64,000 nt of DNA from Cheiracanthium punctorium. Taxonomy: Eukaryota; Arthropoda; Arachnida; Araneae; Cheiracanthiidae. Within the stretch, counting starts at the first letter, position 1. Every line of letters begins with the position of its first letter. A program made the translations under genes and the position numbers. Location of the stretch: the NCBI GenBank assembly GCA_038373885.1, contig JAWZYV010000147.1:310001-374000 (forward strand). Direction: 5' to 3'. This document shows positions 30,695 through 44,900 of the stretch, one piece after another. The notes below the pieces were generated by a model. The model saw only the letters and a list, made by a program, of their open reading frames with translations. It was not told where the DNA came from and did no database searches.

Positions 30695-33600
30695 CTAATT
30701 TAAGAGAAATTTATAAATAATGAAATAAATAAATACAGGCTGTTTCGCGAAGGATGATCCCTAACTTTGAAAACAACTCATCAATGATAATTTTGCCATT
30801 TTCAAGCCGAGCCAAAGCATTCAACCTCTGAAGGCTGGCTTAAGTACTCAATTTTCTGTCAATTATTTAATCGTCTGTAACAAAAGAGATAAACCATGCC
30901 TATCTTTTTGATTATAAAACACTTTCTCCGACCCGATTACTTTTGCGTTTGCATTGCCGTTTAAAGTTACATGTTCGGTTTATGTGACGAAGACGCTAAG
31001 AAAAACCCCGAGCTACAGTATTTAAAGATTCATGTCTGGAAGTAATGATGGGCAGAAAACGGCAGCCGGTGTCTTTGCAACGGTGAGAGCGAACAGTTTA
31101 AAGCAAAAAAGCCACTAAATAACTTATATGAATCATTTTTAGAACCGAACTCTTATCATTACGGAGTACACTGCTGCTTGCTATGCTTGATAGTGCCTTT
31201 TCTACAAAATCTAGACAAGTGATATTAAAATTTTTGTCAGCGAGATCCTAATTAGAACAGTCAGGTAACTTGCCGAAACAAACAGAAATATTGAAAGGAA
31301 TGTAAGTAGTAATAAATATTCTTGCTTTTTTTTTTTTTTTTTTTTTCAGCGTGCGATATAGTTAATTTAGCATTTAATGAAATGGTCTCACCTGGTTTCC
31401 ATAAGAAAAATGCATTGGGGTTTTTATTGACATTTGTGCCTTTACTTTGTTGCTAGATGTTGTAAATAATTTTGGGCCAATGTTTATAATTTTAAAGAAA
31501 TACTGGTTGCAACCTCTAACTTCAAAATTGCTTTTCTACAAAACTGTAATAAAAATTTGACCGAAGACAAAACCGCATGAAATCTATTAATTCGAATTAC
31601 ATACATACTTTTTTCGTAATTTTCCAACCTACAATAAGGTAGGAAAAATTATTTTGAAAAAATTGCCGGTGGTCTGTTGTAGCTAATTTTCGAGGTACAC
31701 TAACAACAACAACAACAAAAGAAAAAAAAATCACATATAACCAGTAAGTGTTTAACTATAATGCACAGCAATTAAGTAGATGAGAGATGGGTGAAACACA
31801 TTCGAAATATTATTCTGGATAACAGAGTGTAAATATCAATTCCTTTATTTAATGTGGCTGATATCTGTTTCACGAGCGTTGACGTTCAAATTAAGTAAAC
31901 GCCTATTGAATCTAGAAAATCACAGAGCTGTTAGGAAGTTTTTTGGACTATTATAATTTATGCTAAATCGAACATTTATTATTTAAATATGTTCCACTCA
32001 TTGCTCATCTATATAAGCTATTCATTATAGTTGAATACTTACTGATTATACATGATTTTTTTGGGGTCTGTGTACCTCGAGAAATAGCCACAAAAAACCA
32101 TCCTTAAGTTTTTCAAAATGTTTTAACTGCCTGTTGTTGTTTGGAAAACTAGGAAAAAATATACAATGTAATTCTAATTAGTATCTTTCATGTGGTGTTG
32201 GTTTCAATCAAACATTTATCATAGTTTCGTAGAAAAACGATAATATTTTAAAACTAGGGTTTCCAAACCCTTATTTTACAAAAACGGAAAAAGCTAGGGG
32301 TTTGATAATTGGCTCAAAATTATTTCCAACACCTAGCAGTTTAATAGAGGTACAATTTCAATAAAGACGCCAGTGCAGATTTCATATCGAAACACATTGA
32401 GAATCTTTCACATGTGATAAACCAATTTATTTTTCAGTAAATATTGCTAGTGATCTATTTGCAGTCAATTTAATTTATTCACTTAAAAAAATCTACTTTA
32501 GACCCCCCAACTCAATTTTTCGTGACTCTTCAACTGAATCGTTAAGGTATACTCACTTGGAGAAACTGTTCTTTGCCATCTCGTAATCTTTTCAGCTCGA
32601 CATGAAGAGCGTTTAGGAATTCTTCCGTAATGTCACAAACTTTGATATTGACGAATCCGGTCCTCTTAAGCAGCTGAAATATCAAAACGAAATGATTCAG
32701 TGATTAGGATGAATACAATGCTTTTTGACAACTCCAAAGACACTGCTCATTTAATATCTGTACGTGGTAGGCGGCGCTTCTCGTACGTTTCGCGTTTTCA
32801 TGCCCGTAATGTCGGCATCGCATGCCATATGCGACGAAGAATTGCTAACCTTTACGGAATATAATCAACCACTCTTTTTTTAACAGTAACTTTTGTATTA
32901 AAATGTAGCAAAAATTCTCGGCATACTATGAGGGTTACTGTTTTGAAAAAATATTTATAAAAAATGTACTGCAAAAACTGGCATATAATATTCCGCAAAG
33001 GTTGGCAATTCTAAAGAAAATCTGACCAAAAAGGGGTTAATAAACTCTAATCGAAATTCAGTGATTAATTGAATGAAAAATGGGAAAACGAAAACTGGAC
33101 AGCGGAGATTGAAGAGTTACAACTGTTAATTGATGATCGAGCAGTAAATTTCAGTAATATCGTCTGCTATTTGACATTTTATCACTCTTTTAATTACCGA
33201 CAGATCATGATGTGATTAGCATAGAGTGTTTTCCCGATCATTAAAAATCTACATCCGCAGATATGGATATCAAACATACTTTATTTCTCAGATCCGCTGA
33301 TGTACGGATATAAAACGGATAGTTCATTAGATCCTCGGATACGGATACATACATGTACGGTTATTTGGTGCCTAGATCCGCTGATCTGGATCATTCAATT
33401 AGCGAATCATTTTGAACGTACAGTTTTGTACGTAAATTGTATTCTTTAGAAAAATAATTATTCAACAATGAGACATTTTTCTGATTAAGCCGCTAGGCAG
33501 TAACCCCTCGTGTATATTTGGCTAAACACAAGACAAACACAAACTTGATCAGAAATAGTAAGGTAAATTAGGACAGTTAGGTAGACATCTCTCACTTGTG

Positions 33601-35885
33601 GACTTGTCTATAACGGCAATGAGACAGTCTGTCTTGTAAACTATTTCTATTATAGTAGTAAGCTGGAAATCAAACTTAAATAAGACAAATACTAAAATCG
33701 GAAAATAATTTTAAATTTTATCGATAAAATAAACAGTCTTTTTTTCCATCACTGATTTGTATACCATAAGCGTAGTTTTCGAAATTATTCAGGGGTAGAG
33801 ATGGTGTCTTAAAAATGTACTCATATTCATACATATAAAGTATGTGTAGCTGAATGGATTATTGGAGATATCGTGACTCAGAACACCCCTAAATCACTTG
33901 TGCATTGTCCTCCGTGGAGGAAGAATTAGGGGGCCATCCCCAAACTTCTGAAATGTACATGTAGGTCAGGGGCGGATCTAGAAATTACTCAAAAAGGGGG
34001 CGATTTTGTACGTGAAACATTGTACGTGAGGTAGAATTGGCTAAATTATTTTATAATTAATTAATATAATCAATTATACCAATTAATATAATTAATTATA
34101 TTACTGATAAATTCTATACATGACCGATGATTAAAAAGGGCAGGGAGTACTACCCGCCATACACCCCTTAGAAAAAGGCTACTTAATTTTCATTATACTT
34201 TCATAATATATTTTAACAGATTATAACAGATATTTGGACATCTCCGAGGAGGGGGCGATCGCCTCCACCGCCCTCCCCTTGGATCCGCGCCTGATGAAGG
34301 TATATCCTGGTTGAAAGAAACGGAACAATGCTACAGAAAAGTACACCTTCCCACACGCTGGAAAACAAATTTTCACTCTCCGCCAAACAGGATTCTTACG
34401 CGAAAATCGGGGAGGTAGGGAGTATACTGTTTTCCACAAAGGAAAGAATCAATTCTAAATTTCTCGATAAAAAATGCCTACAGATGAAAGGAACACGTTT
34501 CTGCGTATTCTAATGAATCACTTTCTTGTAAGCGACCCTTTAAAAACACGCAACATGGGAAATGAAATGCTTACTTCTGTGTACTGGTCTTTGGTCAGCA
34601 AATGGTAGTTTCTATCTGCGATATACTTTTCGAAGTCCGGAGAGAGCTCCTTGTCACTGCGAGAATAGTCTGTGAAAAGTAGCTTTCCTCCAGGCTTCAA
34701 CCATTTCTGAAAATTTAACAGAAAATGATAGTTGTCAAACTAATATCTACTACGTGCAAAAAAGTTTATTTATCATTACCAGTTTTTATTTGACAATGTT
34801 CTGACTGTTTCACATGACATATTTTTTTAGCGATCACAGTTCAAAGTATTGTTTCGAATTTTCGGGGTAACCCGCTGTTCTGGGGTTTAAAATAGTTTGA
34901 AATTCGTGTTCTGCGCGTCAAATAGTTAAATTTTGTTGCATCAAAACAAAATCGGTTAACTAGAACCGGAGGTACGGAGTTTAATGTTTCTCCATTGGTT
35001 TCTATGGCGTTTCCTAGAAATCTCTAGGTTAAAGCTTCTTACTTCGCCAAGCTTAATCGCCAAGCGTGGCGACATTTCAGGCATTTGGCGAGATTTTTCC
35101 AATGGGGGCTTTAAAGTTTGTTTTCTTGCATTAACTTCACATGGCAGCCTTGTATTCATTAATATTTCAATGACGTAATCAAAATGCGATTGTTCGGGGA
35201 CTCGTTAGAGAGGTCCTGAGTTTTCTGGAATGTACGTCGGAGAGTATAAAAGTAAGCGTGCTACCCCGATCCAGTAAGTCTTGCTTCTGCTTGTGCCAAG
35301 AGGAGATATCCGTGAAAGTTTAAGGCTGTGTTGGCACTTAGAAAAGCTACGTTTAGCTTGTTCCAGAAGCTTTGTTCTTAAGTGCTGTGTGTAAATTCTT
35401 TATTGCTGAGTCTTGAGGGACGGTGCACGACATCCCTCTTATATTTCCACTGAATGTTTGCCTGTGGAAGTGTTTTATTTTGTGTGAGAAATACAGCATT
35501 TGTGAAAGCTTGTGTACCAAGCGGACTGTTATAAGCACGTTACTGTCTGATTGTGCTAGTGAATTTTGAACAGCTGATTGTTCCAAGTTCTAGAAGCAAT
35601 AAAGTTAGTGTTCCATCCTGACAAGTGGACTCTTTACTAGAAGTTTCTACACCTACTGGACTTTAGAACGACGAACCTAGGAAATAAGCAGAGATTTCTG
35701 CAACAGTATAATGCTTAGAGCATACGAAAGTTTAGTTAGTAAATCAGTCATAATAGCCAAAATGTCGAAATCTCCAAAAAGTGCACATAGCAGATATTCA
35801 TTTGACAGGACGGTACATATATATATATATATATATATACCGTCTATGTATGTACATATATATATATATAGAGAGAGAGAGACTA

Positions 35886-35932
<47 letters not shown>

Positions 35933-38900
35933 TAGGCGCCGCTTAATATTATCGCGGATAATGTTATCATTCGTTTAATATTAACAGAATTATGAAGTCC
36001 CGAACGGACATGCTAAAAATATCGGTTTTTGTAATCAAATCCTTCGTTTATTGTTATCAGTTTTGCCTACCATTTTACATTTTTTTGACTACCATTTTCG
36101 ATTTTTTTTTCCTGTAACCAAAAGTGGATGCCTTTTGTTGACCGATGAAGGAATTTCGAGTTTGGGTATGTGGCAGGTGGCGATTTCCTTACCTTTTCCT
36201 CCCTTCCTTGCATTCAGTTTCCACAACTGATGCATCCAAAACCACGTGAACTTTCGTAGACTGGAAAAGCAGGTTCCGCTGTGTCTCCTTATTCGCTCCT
36301 ATCGCTGTTCTTGTTCTTATCGTAAGCAAGTCGTTCAGCCTATTGTAAGGTCTAGAAATTTTTCTCTTTCTCCAGTTAAAACGTACTGCACTTTCAAGCA
36401 TTTTAGCAATGGAGAAAAAACGTAATGATTTAACAATTAAGGACAAAATTGACATTTTGAAGCGCTTTGATAATTTACCTAAGATGAGTCAAAGAAATGC
36501 TGCTGCTAATCTAAACATTTCACAGCCACTACTCTGTAAAATTCTAAACAATCCAGACGAGATTGAAAGCAAAGCGAAGTTAAACGGAAATTTGAACTGT
36601 AAGCGAAAACTTACTGGAAAAAATGAAGAAGTGGAATCTGCTTTGAAACTGTGATTTTCCAATGTTAGGGAAAAGAATGCGCGCATAAACGGTCCTTTAA
36701 TGCAACGCAAAGCTGAGGATCTCGCATCCAAGAAGGGCAAAAAAAATTTCATCGGAACGGACGGGTGGTTTAATCGCTGGAAAAAAGAGAGAACATTGTG
36801 TTTAAACGCACACACGGAGAAGAAAAGGATGCTGATTTTCCAGCTGCAAATAAATGGATTTCTGAAGAATGGCCAAAGATAATTGCCGATTATGCCCCCC
36901 AGAATATCTACAACGCGGATGAAACCGGACTCTATTTTCGTGCCTTGCCGGAACATACGTATCTCTTCAAAAACGAGAACTCTAAGGGGTGCAAAGTTGC
37001 AAAAGAACGTATAACTGTTCTTTGTTGTGCGAGCATGACTGGACAGAAGAAAAAACTTTTTGTTATTGGAAAAAACAAAAAGCCAAGATGCTTCAAAGAT
37101 GTTAAGAAATTGACTGTGGATTATGCTGCAAATAAAACAGCATGGATGACAGCTGATATATTCAGCGAATGGTAATTGACGGAAATTGACTTTGCAGAAT
37201 GGATGCCTATATAGATTAAGTGGGAGAAAGAATTAGATCACAGTATCGTTCTACTCATCGATAACTGTCGTGCCCACGATGTAAATGTCATATTGAAGCA
37301 TATTAAAATTGCTTTCTTACCTGCCAATGCTACAGCAACTATCCAACCATGTGACCAAGGAATAATTCGTGCGATGAAAGCCTATTACCGTGGAGAAATG
37401 CGCGTTAGAGTTTTGGAAAGTATGGCAGGTACAGAACAGCTCAATGCAAACGCATTAGCAAAGAAGTCGAATCTCCTTCAGGCCCTCCATGTTTTGACAA
37501 GGTCGTGGGATCGAATATACGAGAAAACAATTAAAAACCGTTTCTCACTTGGTGGATTTGTTCCAGCGGACGAAGGTACGGATGATGTATCGTTCAATGA
37601 AGCCGAACTGGTACCATCCGACATAACGGAAATTGACTTTGCAGAATGGATGCCTATAGATGAGAACGTTCAAATGACTGTGACAATGACTGATGAAGAT
37701 GCATGCCGAATTGCATCTTATTCCCATGCAGGCAAAATGAAACCGATGTGGAAAACATCCAGAATCCTCCAAGTGCTACTGAAATGAGAGAGGCGCTCCA
37801 TGTCTTGAGACTTGGTGTGCAGCACAGAGGCACTGCTGAGGACTTTCGAGAACAGTACACGTATGGAAGTTTTATTAATAATTTGTTCAGGCAAAAAACG
37901 AGGCAGACAACTTTAGAAGACTTTCTAATTGTTCCTGGACACTCCTGTTAAATTGTAATTAGTTTACCTATGTATGCTATCACTGCTTTTTTGTAGAACT
38001 TTTTTTTAAAAAGTGGTTCTGGTAGCTTGAACATTATTGAATTTAACGATTTGTTTAACATATCGTCTGAATTAACCTTTAGTTAAATTTGTACCTGCAC
38101 AAATATATGTTACTTAGTACATAATAAAATTAAATTTTTGTGTTTCCTTATACTTTTCGTTTATTGTTATCAGCCGGTTATTGTTATCAAATACCATCTG
38201 TCCCAAAGTGATTACATTAAGCGGCGCCTACTGTATATAGATAGATATGTATAAATAAAGGGATTGTAAAAAGTGATTTCGTTCGCCAGGGATGTAGCCG
38301 ATGGGGGGGGGCTATAGGGGGCTACGCACCCCCAAATTTTGGATTTTTTTAATGTCAATAAATCAAGGACTTTTGTGAAAAAAATCTAACTAGTTCATCT
38401 TTGGACATCCTCTGAAATTTTTTTCTCGCTACGTTTCTGTCGTTCGCTTACGAACAGGCTATTCTTAATGTATCATTTGCGTTTGCAAGATGAAGATTTG
38501 TCTCATAATGTAAATTAATACTACTTGATTTTAAAGTTTAAATGTGTCATAACATTACTGCAATAAAACGTACCTCGAAATTTAGAAACAACTCATCTTT
38601 CTTTTCTATGTGAAGCAGGGTATCTCGGCTGTATATGGCGTCGAAGTAATTTGCATCGTAGACAGCTTTTGTTATATCACAGATAACGAATTTTACCTGT
38701 CGGAGAAACACAATTACTAATTCAAAACACTTCGAATATTGTGAAAAGATCAGGATGAAAAAAAAAAATCAATAATACTTTTTTAAATGAATACAAATGT
38801 ACAATTTGTCTAAAAAAAAGAAGTGCAGACAGTGTCTTGCGAAAATTGTGAAGAGGATGGCAGGTTTAGTTTTTCCTTAACTGATGTTTAATTTATCAAG

Positions 38901-41900
38901 GACACTCAAACATATCTGGTGTTTAAAAATAAAAATTAATAAAGAGCTTTGTAAATTAGCGCACAAACATATAAAAAATAAAGCAGAATGATATTCCGAG
39001 TGGTGCAAAAGATTCACCCTTCTTCAGATGCAACATGTTCCTCTTTCCCGCCTGCACGGAAGTAAAAACTTTTTACAGTGGAAGAAGCATGGAACTTTTA
39101 TACCACCCGAAACCTCAGTACTGTTTCATTTTATAAAGAGTTTTCCAATAGGGATGATAGAATTTTAAATGGTTAGAATGGCAACACTGCGTATTCTTTT
39201 TTGACATTTCTTGTGTCATTTGTGTTTAGTATGAAATGCCATTTAATCATGGAAATATACACGTTTGAACAACGTTTGGAAATTATTATTATTATTTTAT
39301 TTATTTATTTATTTTTTTTTTGTCAAAATCAGTGTTCATATGTGAGAGAAATTTGAGAAGAATTCATGGACGACATTATTCAGTTATTTTGATTTAACAT
39401 ATCCCCAAAGAAAAAAATCACAAGGTGTTAAGTCACAAGTTTATGCTGATAATCCAATAACAATTGAGCAATTGAAAACCAACATAACATCGAACGTATT
39501 ATTCGTGAAATTTTTTTTACCATTTTAATTTTTTTTTTAAATTTTTTTTTTTTTTTTTAAACCATCGTGAAACCAAATTTATGTGAAAAAGTGAGTTGAC
39601 AGAACACGGTATGTACAGCGAAGTCTTGGTGCTCACATCAACGATATTATTTTTCATACTTAATGGCATAATGTAAGCTTTCAAATAACAAAAAGAAAAA
39701 ATTGTGTCTCACTGAATAATATATGTGTTTTTTTTTTTTTAATTGTATCACTCTATATTACTACATTGCTATTAAGTATGAAAATTCATGGAAAAGCCCT
39801 TTATATGTGCGTGCTATTTATAAAGTCCTCTTTTGATTTTGATGCATAACATGTTGACTAGCGCCTTTTGCAAAGATGCAACATCTAATATTTTCCTTCA
39901 GAGACGAGCTTTGCTTCAGGGAACGATCTACGGAAGCCCCTTGCTAGGCCACGGTGGATGATAATGGTTTGAACATAGATTTAAGATTGAAAATATAAAG
40001 AAAAAGAAGGGGGGTGGGGATATTGCCTTTACCGCTTGGATTTTTTTTTTTTTTTTTTTTTACATTACTGAATTAAAGCAATTTTGATTAGAATAAATTA
40101 AATGAATGTCTTAGTTAACAACTACAACGCGCTTTCAAAAATTGTAATCATTTAGTGAAAAAAAAAAAAGATTTTACACTGAAATATTTTTAAATCCCCT
40201 GCATCACTTACTTTGTTTTGAAGATGTGGTCTTTCAGCTAAATGCTGAGTAGCAACAGTCATCATGTTTACAGACAGATCCACTCCCGAAACTTCAACAT
40301 CGTAATTCTGAAAGAAAAACAGCAAAATAACTCTTATTTTTTTAATAGAGATGACAGACAATGTGTCAGTCCATTGGCTGATTTGCATCACTGTAAGAAA
40401 ATTTTACCGCGGGAAAGAGACATTCTACTACATGGTTATGCTTGATCCCTGACTCACTGATTCTGTAACAATTGCGGGTATTTACTCCAAGATAAAACTT
40501 TTACCACCATTACTCCCAAAAGATTAAAAAGTTAACCACAAGAAGCGTAATGACATCTCAACCGTTTGTATGATCCGATTGAAAGTTTTCATAATTGTAC
40601 ACAACAGTATAGAATACGATCTGCTTTACTTTAAAAATATGAAAATCTACTGTTCCTTCATTTTAAAGGGAGTTTTAGCTATTTTCAGCTCCATTTTATT
40701 TCCGAGAGTAAAAGAAGCTAATAATTTGAGTGGCAAAATTAGTTGTCGCAAATTGACATGGCGCCCTATTGAAGTCACGGCCATCAGGCTTTGAAGGGAA
40801 AGTTGCGATTCCAATTCGTTTAAAATAGCTTTTCTAGATTATACAGTTTAACTTATTTTTCGCAAATAAAATGATTTCCTCTCCATGAAACATTGATATA
40901 AGAGGGGATGTTTCCAGCGAAACGAAATCTTTCGAATGCGAAAAGTCCTCACATGTTTTTAGAAGAAAATGAAATTCCGATTTTTGTACATAATAAAAAT
41001 ATAATATGAAATTATTTTAGTTGAACGAAGATTTAATATATTGAGTGTTATTTAAGTGGACGAAGATTAAATGTATTGAGTGTAGACATATTTTCGGAGG
41101 ATTCATTTCCCATTTCAGAGGAGGGACCAACCCCCTGAATCGGCACCCCCGGAGGTATCGTTTAACAACTTGGAGGACATTGAAGCCACTACGGATTTTA
41201 CGTGCACCTGCTCCCATTAGAGTACACAGTACCACGGCAGTCGAGCCGAGAGGGAGTTGACCCTCCCAAGCCGGATGCTGCTTCACTAGCCGTGTTCTTA
41301 GGGGAACGGAGTTTAACGCCTAAACCACTCCGGGACAATTTTGAGTAGCGCTTTCCTAAAAACATGGCTAAAAACGTGCTCCGCTTTTTAAATCAAAAAT
41401 TTTCCAGTAACATTTTTTTTAAATTTTTACAAATAATTTTTTCCAGTTTAACCGCTTAACCCTTTGAGGCGCAACCCTTTCCCAATGCTGAAAAAAGGGC
41501 AGCCGCTCATCAGCCAGCTGCGTCAGAAACGTTCTCTACACTGTGGCACGTGATGGCGTTACGATCGCCACATCTTGCGGTAGTTAAGTCGAACGATGGC
41601 AACGGCTGACCCTTTTTTGCATTGGGACAGGGTTGCGCTCAGGGTTAATTGTAGCATTCAAAAGAACTTTCTGAGATTAAACATACAATCACAATGCATT
41701 GCATGACATATACTTCTCTTCAAAATTGGCTGAAAATACTGTTGCATTTGTACTACAATAAAAATTTATAGTAATTTGTTGATGTATCACACTTCCTATA
41801 TAAGAGTCAATCATCTTGTCAAATGACTAATGCTGTTAGATTTTCAGCAGTATTCACCAAACGCCTTGACTCACCGAGCTCGGTAACCTGAATCTCCGGT

Positions 41901-44900
41901 TTAGCGTTCAGAGACAATGAGGAATGGTCAGATGTCATTGTAATCCTTGTATTTGATATGGCTATCATTTTACCAGTTAATCTTTGATGTAACTCGCTGT
42001 ACTGAGTGAACTCGCGGTTTAATATACTTCATGAATACGGCTATTAATGCAGGGATCGATGCAGGCGAAATTTGGGCCAGTTTTACAGCCCTTTCACAAA
42101 ATTACAATCGATTCAAACGGTCCCTTTGACAAAAATACAATCGATTAAAATAACCCTTCATAAGCATATTACCCTATTTTTTAATTTGTTTTGTAAATTA
42201 TTTTAAGGAAAAAAAAAGCGACTTTTACTAAAACTGGTATGGAAATTCACAAAATAATGCACATGATGTTGAAATTCACAAAGAATGAATCACAAATAAC
42301 AACTTTCACAAAATGGGACCCAGAAAAAAAATTCCTGGCCCGACCCCTGTTTAAAGGGACCATTACACGCTAAAAAAAAAAAAAAAAAAACAGGAAGAAC
42401 TAAATTCTCTCCGAAGGAACTAAAATAGCTCTGATTGACTTAAATCCGTGACAAACTTGCCCCGGTTTTAAATGCTTCGGAGTTATTTTAGTTCTTTCGA
42501 AGCGAATTTAGCTCTTTTTTTTTCAGCGCGTATAAACTAAACTTTTATAAATTTTACCAAAATTAATATTGCTATTAGAAAGACAAAGAAGGCTAACTTT
42601 CAGCGGGTTTGAGTATTCCCAATACATTACCAGTGCTGAATAAAGCACATTATTATCAATTTTAAATCAAAATAAAGAAACTAAAATATAAATTACCTCT
42701 GCCATGTAAAAACTATGGCCTCCAACACCACAACCAACATCTAACACTTTTTGTCCTGGTCTTAAGTGCAACAAGTCAATGTATTTCTATAAATGCAAAT
42801 GGATCATTATTATAAGTAACTCTAAAAAATTGGTGATCTTTTACACTATAATAAAAAAAAATATTTTATTTTATTCTGAAAAAAAAAAAACCGCATGACC
42901 TTATATTGACAAAAGAATGATTCACATATACGTCACGTATTTCGATTAAAATTTAGGTTTGAGTAAAATACATCGGGCTGACTGAGAGTGAATTAGGCGA
43001 ATTAGAAAGAGAGGTCTAAATTTTTAGAAGTGTCAATCCTCTAGTTTTAAAATTTAAAAGTAATCAAAATATTTTTAAAAAGGCTTGTTAACTGTTCCAA
43101 AAAAGTGCACGACACACTAAAATTACAAAAAAAAAAAAAAAAAAAAAAAAACCACGAAGAGCTAGCAACTAAAAGGGTTTTTACATATAATAAATTATAC
43201 AAAGAGTAAAGCCCTTTTGCTTGCTACCTCCTCAAGTATCCCCACAATATCAAAACTGAACATCTTTTTAAATGTTTAAGGGGCAATAATATAACGTGTT
43301 TCGTGGTACGACATTTCGGCCAGGAAAGTGAATGATCATCCAACTGAATCCGTTTGTTCGACCAGTTAGTTCTTTTATTCTTAAGGGGAGTTGTAACCTT
43401 AGAGTAACTGAAAAGAGCTGTATTTTGCCCTATTTTCACAGCTTTGCCGCATCTTCATTTATTGATAAATCTGCATAAAAATTTCATAAGTGATTCTTTT
43501 AGCGTTGATAAATGTATGTGTGCACTCCCCCCTTCTCAGGGTTCACTAGAAAAAGAAAATGGAAAACCTCTACTTTTCATAACATAAAAATGTTTTTCAA
43601 AATAATAAATAAGTCCAAAAACATGTAAAAATAGGTGTAGGTTATAGACATTAATACTACGTACTTCCCCAACAAGTTTCAAGATAATACCTGCCTAAGT
43701 TCTAATACGAATATTTTCATTTGTTTGAAACATATGATTAAGAAAAATTCACATTTTTGAAAAATGCAATTTTGTTTTTTTGATTTCTTAAAGGTTTAAA
43801 GGTTGCAACTCCCTTTGATTTCCAAATTCATCTTTGCGTATCCTCTCTCTTCTGTTTGAGTAGAGCTTTTTTGCAGTTGACGAAGCGTGGACCTTTTTGT
43901 TTCTTCTGAAACGGTCGTACTCATGCTTCCTTTTTATGTGTGTCATTTAACAAAGTCTTAATCATTCTATAAACACTGTTTATTTGCAGCATCATCGCAC
44001 AGTGCTTCTCCGCAGCAATGTTTACAATAAATTCTCAAAACTGTGACAAATAACAGTAATGCATCCTTGTTAGCGGTGATGGAGGGATTGACGAACAATT
44101 TTCAAGGAAAGTACAATTGCAAGTAGTTTTTGTAGACAAATGACATTTTCATACAGATGCACCAGATCATAAATGGCCAAGCCCATTTTCCTGCGCTATA
44201 TCAACAACATTGGAGCCAATCAGAGCTACCTTGCTTATACTGTTGATAGCCGCAATTTCAAGCATTTATTGTTTACACTGATGCAAAGAACCAGTTTGCG
44301 ATGATGTTGCAAACAAACAATATTTATCTTTTCGTAGTTTTTATGATCCCATCACACAACAACACTTCCGATCACACAATACCTATACAAGAAAAGTTTG
44401 TTTTCATAAGCTGTATAGCCCGGAAAGTTTATTCCATGACCGTAGAATCTCCCTGCATTATTAATAATCACATTATTAATAAATAGTTGTAATGAGCATT
44501 GTAACTGGTAACAATGGTATAGGCAAACTGGGTACTTTATCAGGGTACTTTAAAAGGCAGGCAAGTACTACTAACTTTATTAGAACTCGAATGGCAATGC
44601 GGAGTTCAAAGAGCAAATGAAGTTTGGAATAATAATCTACAAAAACTACTTTAATTTCTTTTTTAAATGTTTCTAACGAACTTTTATTATTACTGTATTA
44701 GCTCACCGAGTTTACGATTCAAGAATAGTTTATTTAACTCCAACTTCAGTCAGATCGTGCGGTGCTTTACCTTTGTCGTGGCAAATCCTCCAGTGCTGAG
44801 AAATGTTTTGCCAAAAATCCATTCGTACCGCCGAACGCCACTTAAACTGTACTGCTTCTTGTCTAAAAATACTTGGAAGCTATCCTTTGCGTCCATGGTT

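Noticed and set aside
35677..35978. Ile/Tyr-repeat frames on both strands
   Set aside because: Pure translations of the TA microsatellite.
41017..41286. 89-codon minus frame
   Set aside because: Falls within the tRNA-derived SINE.
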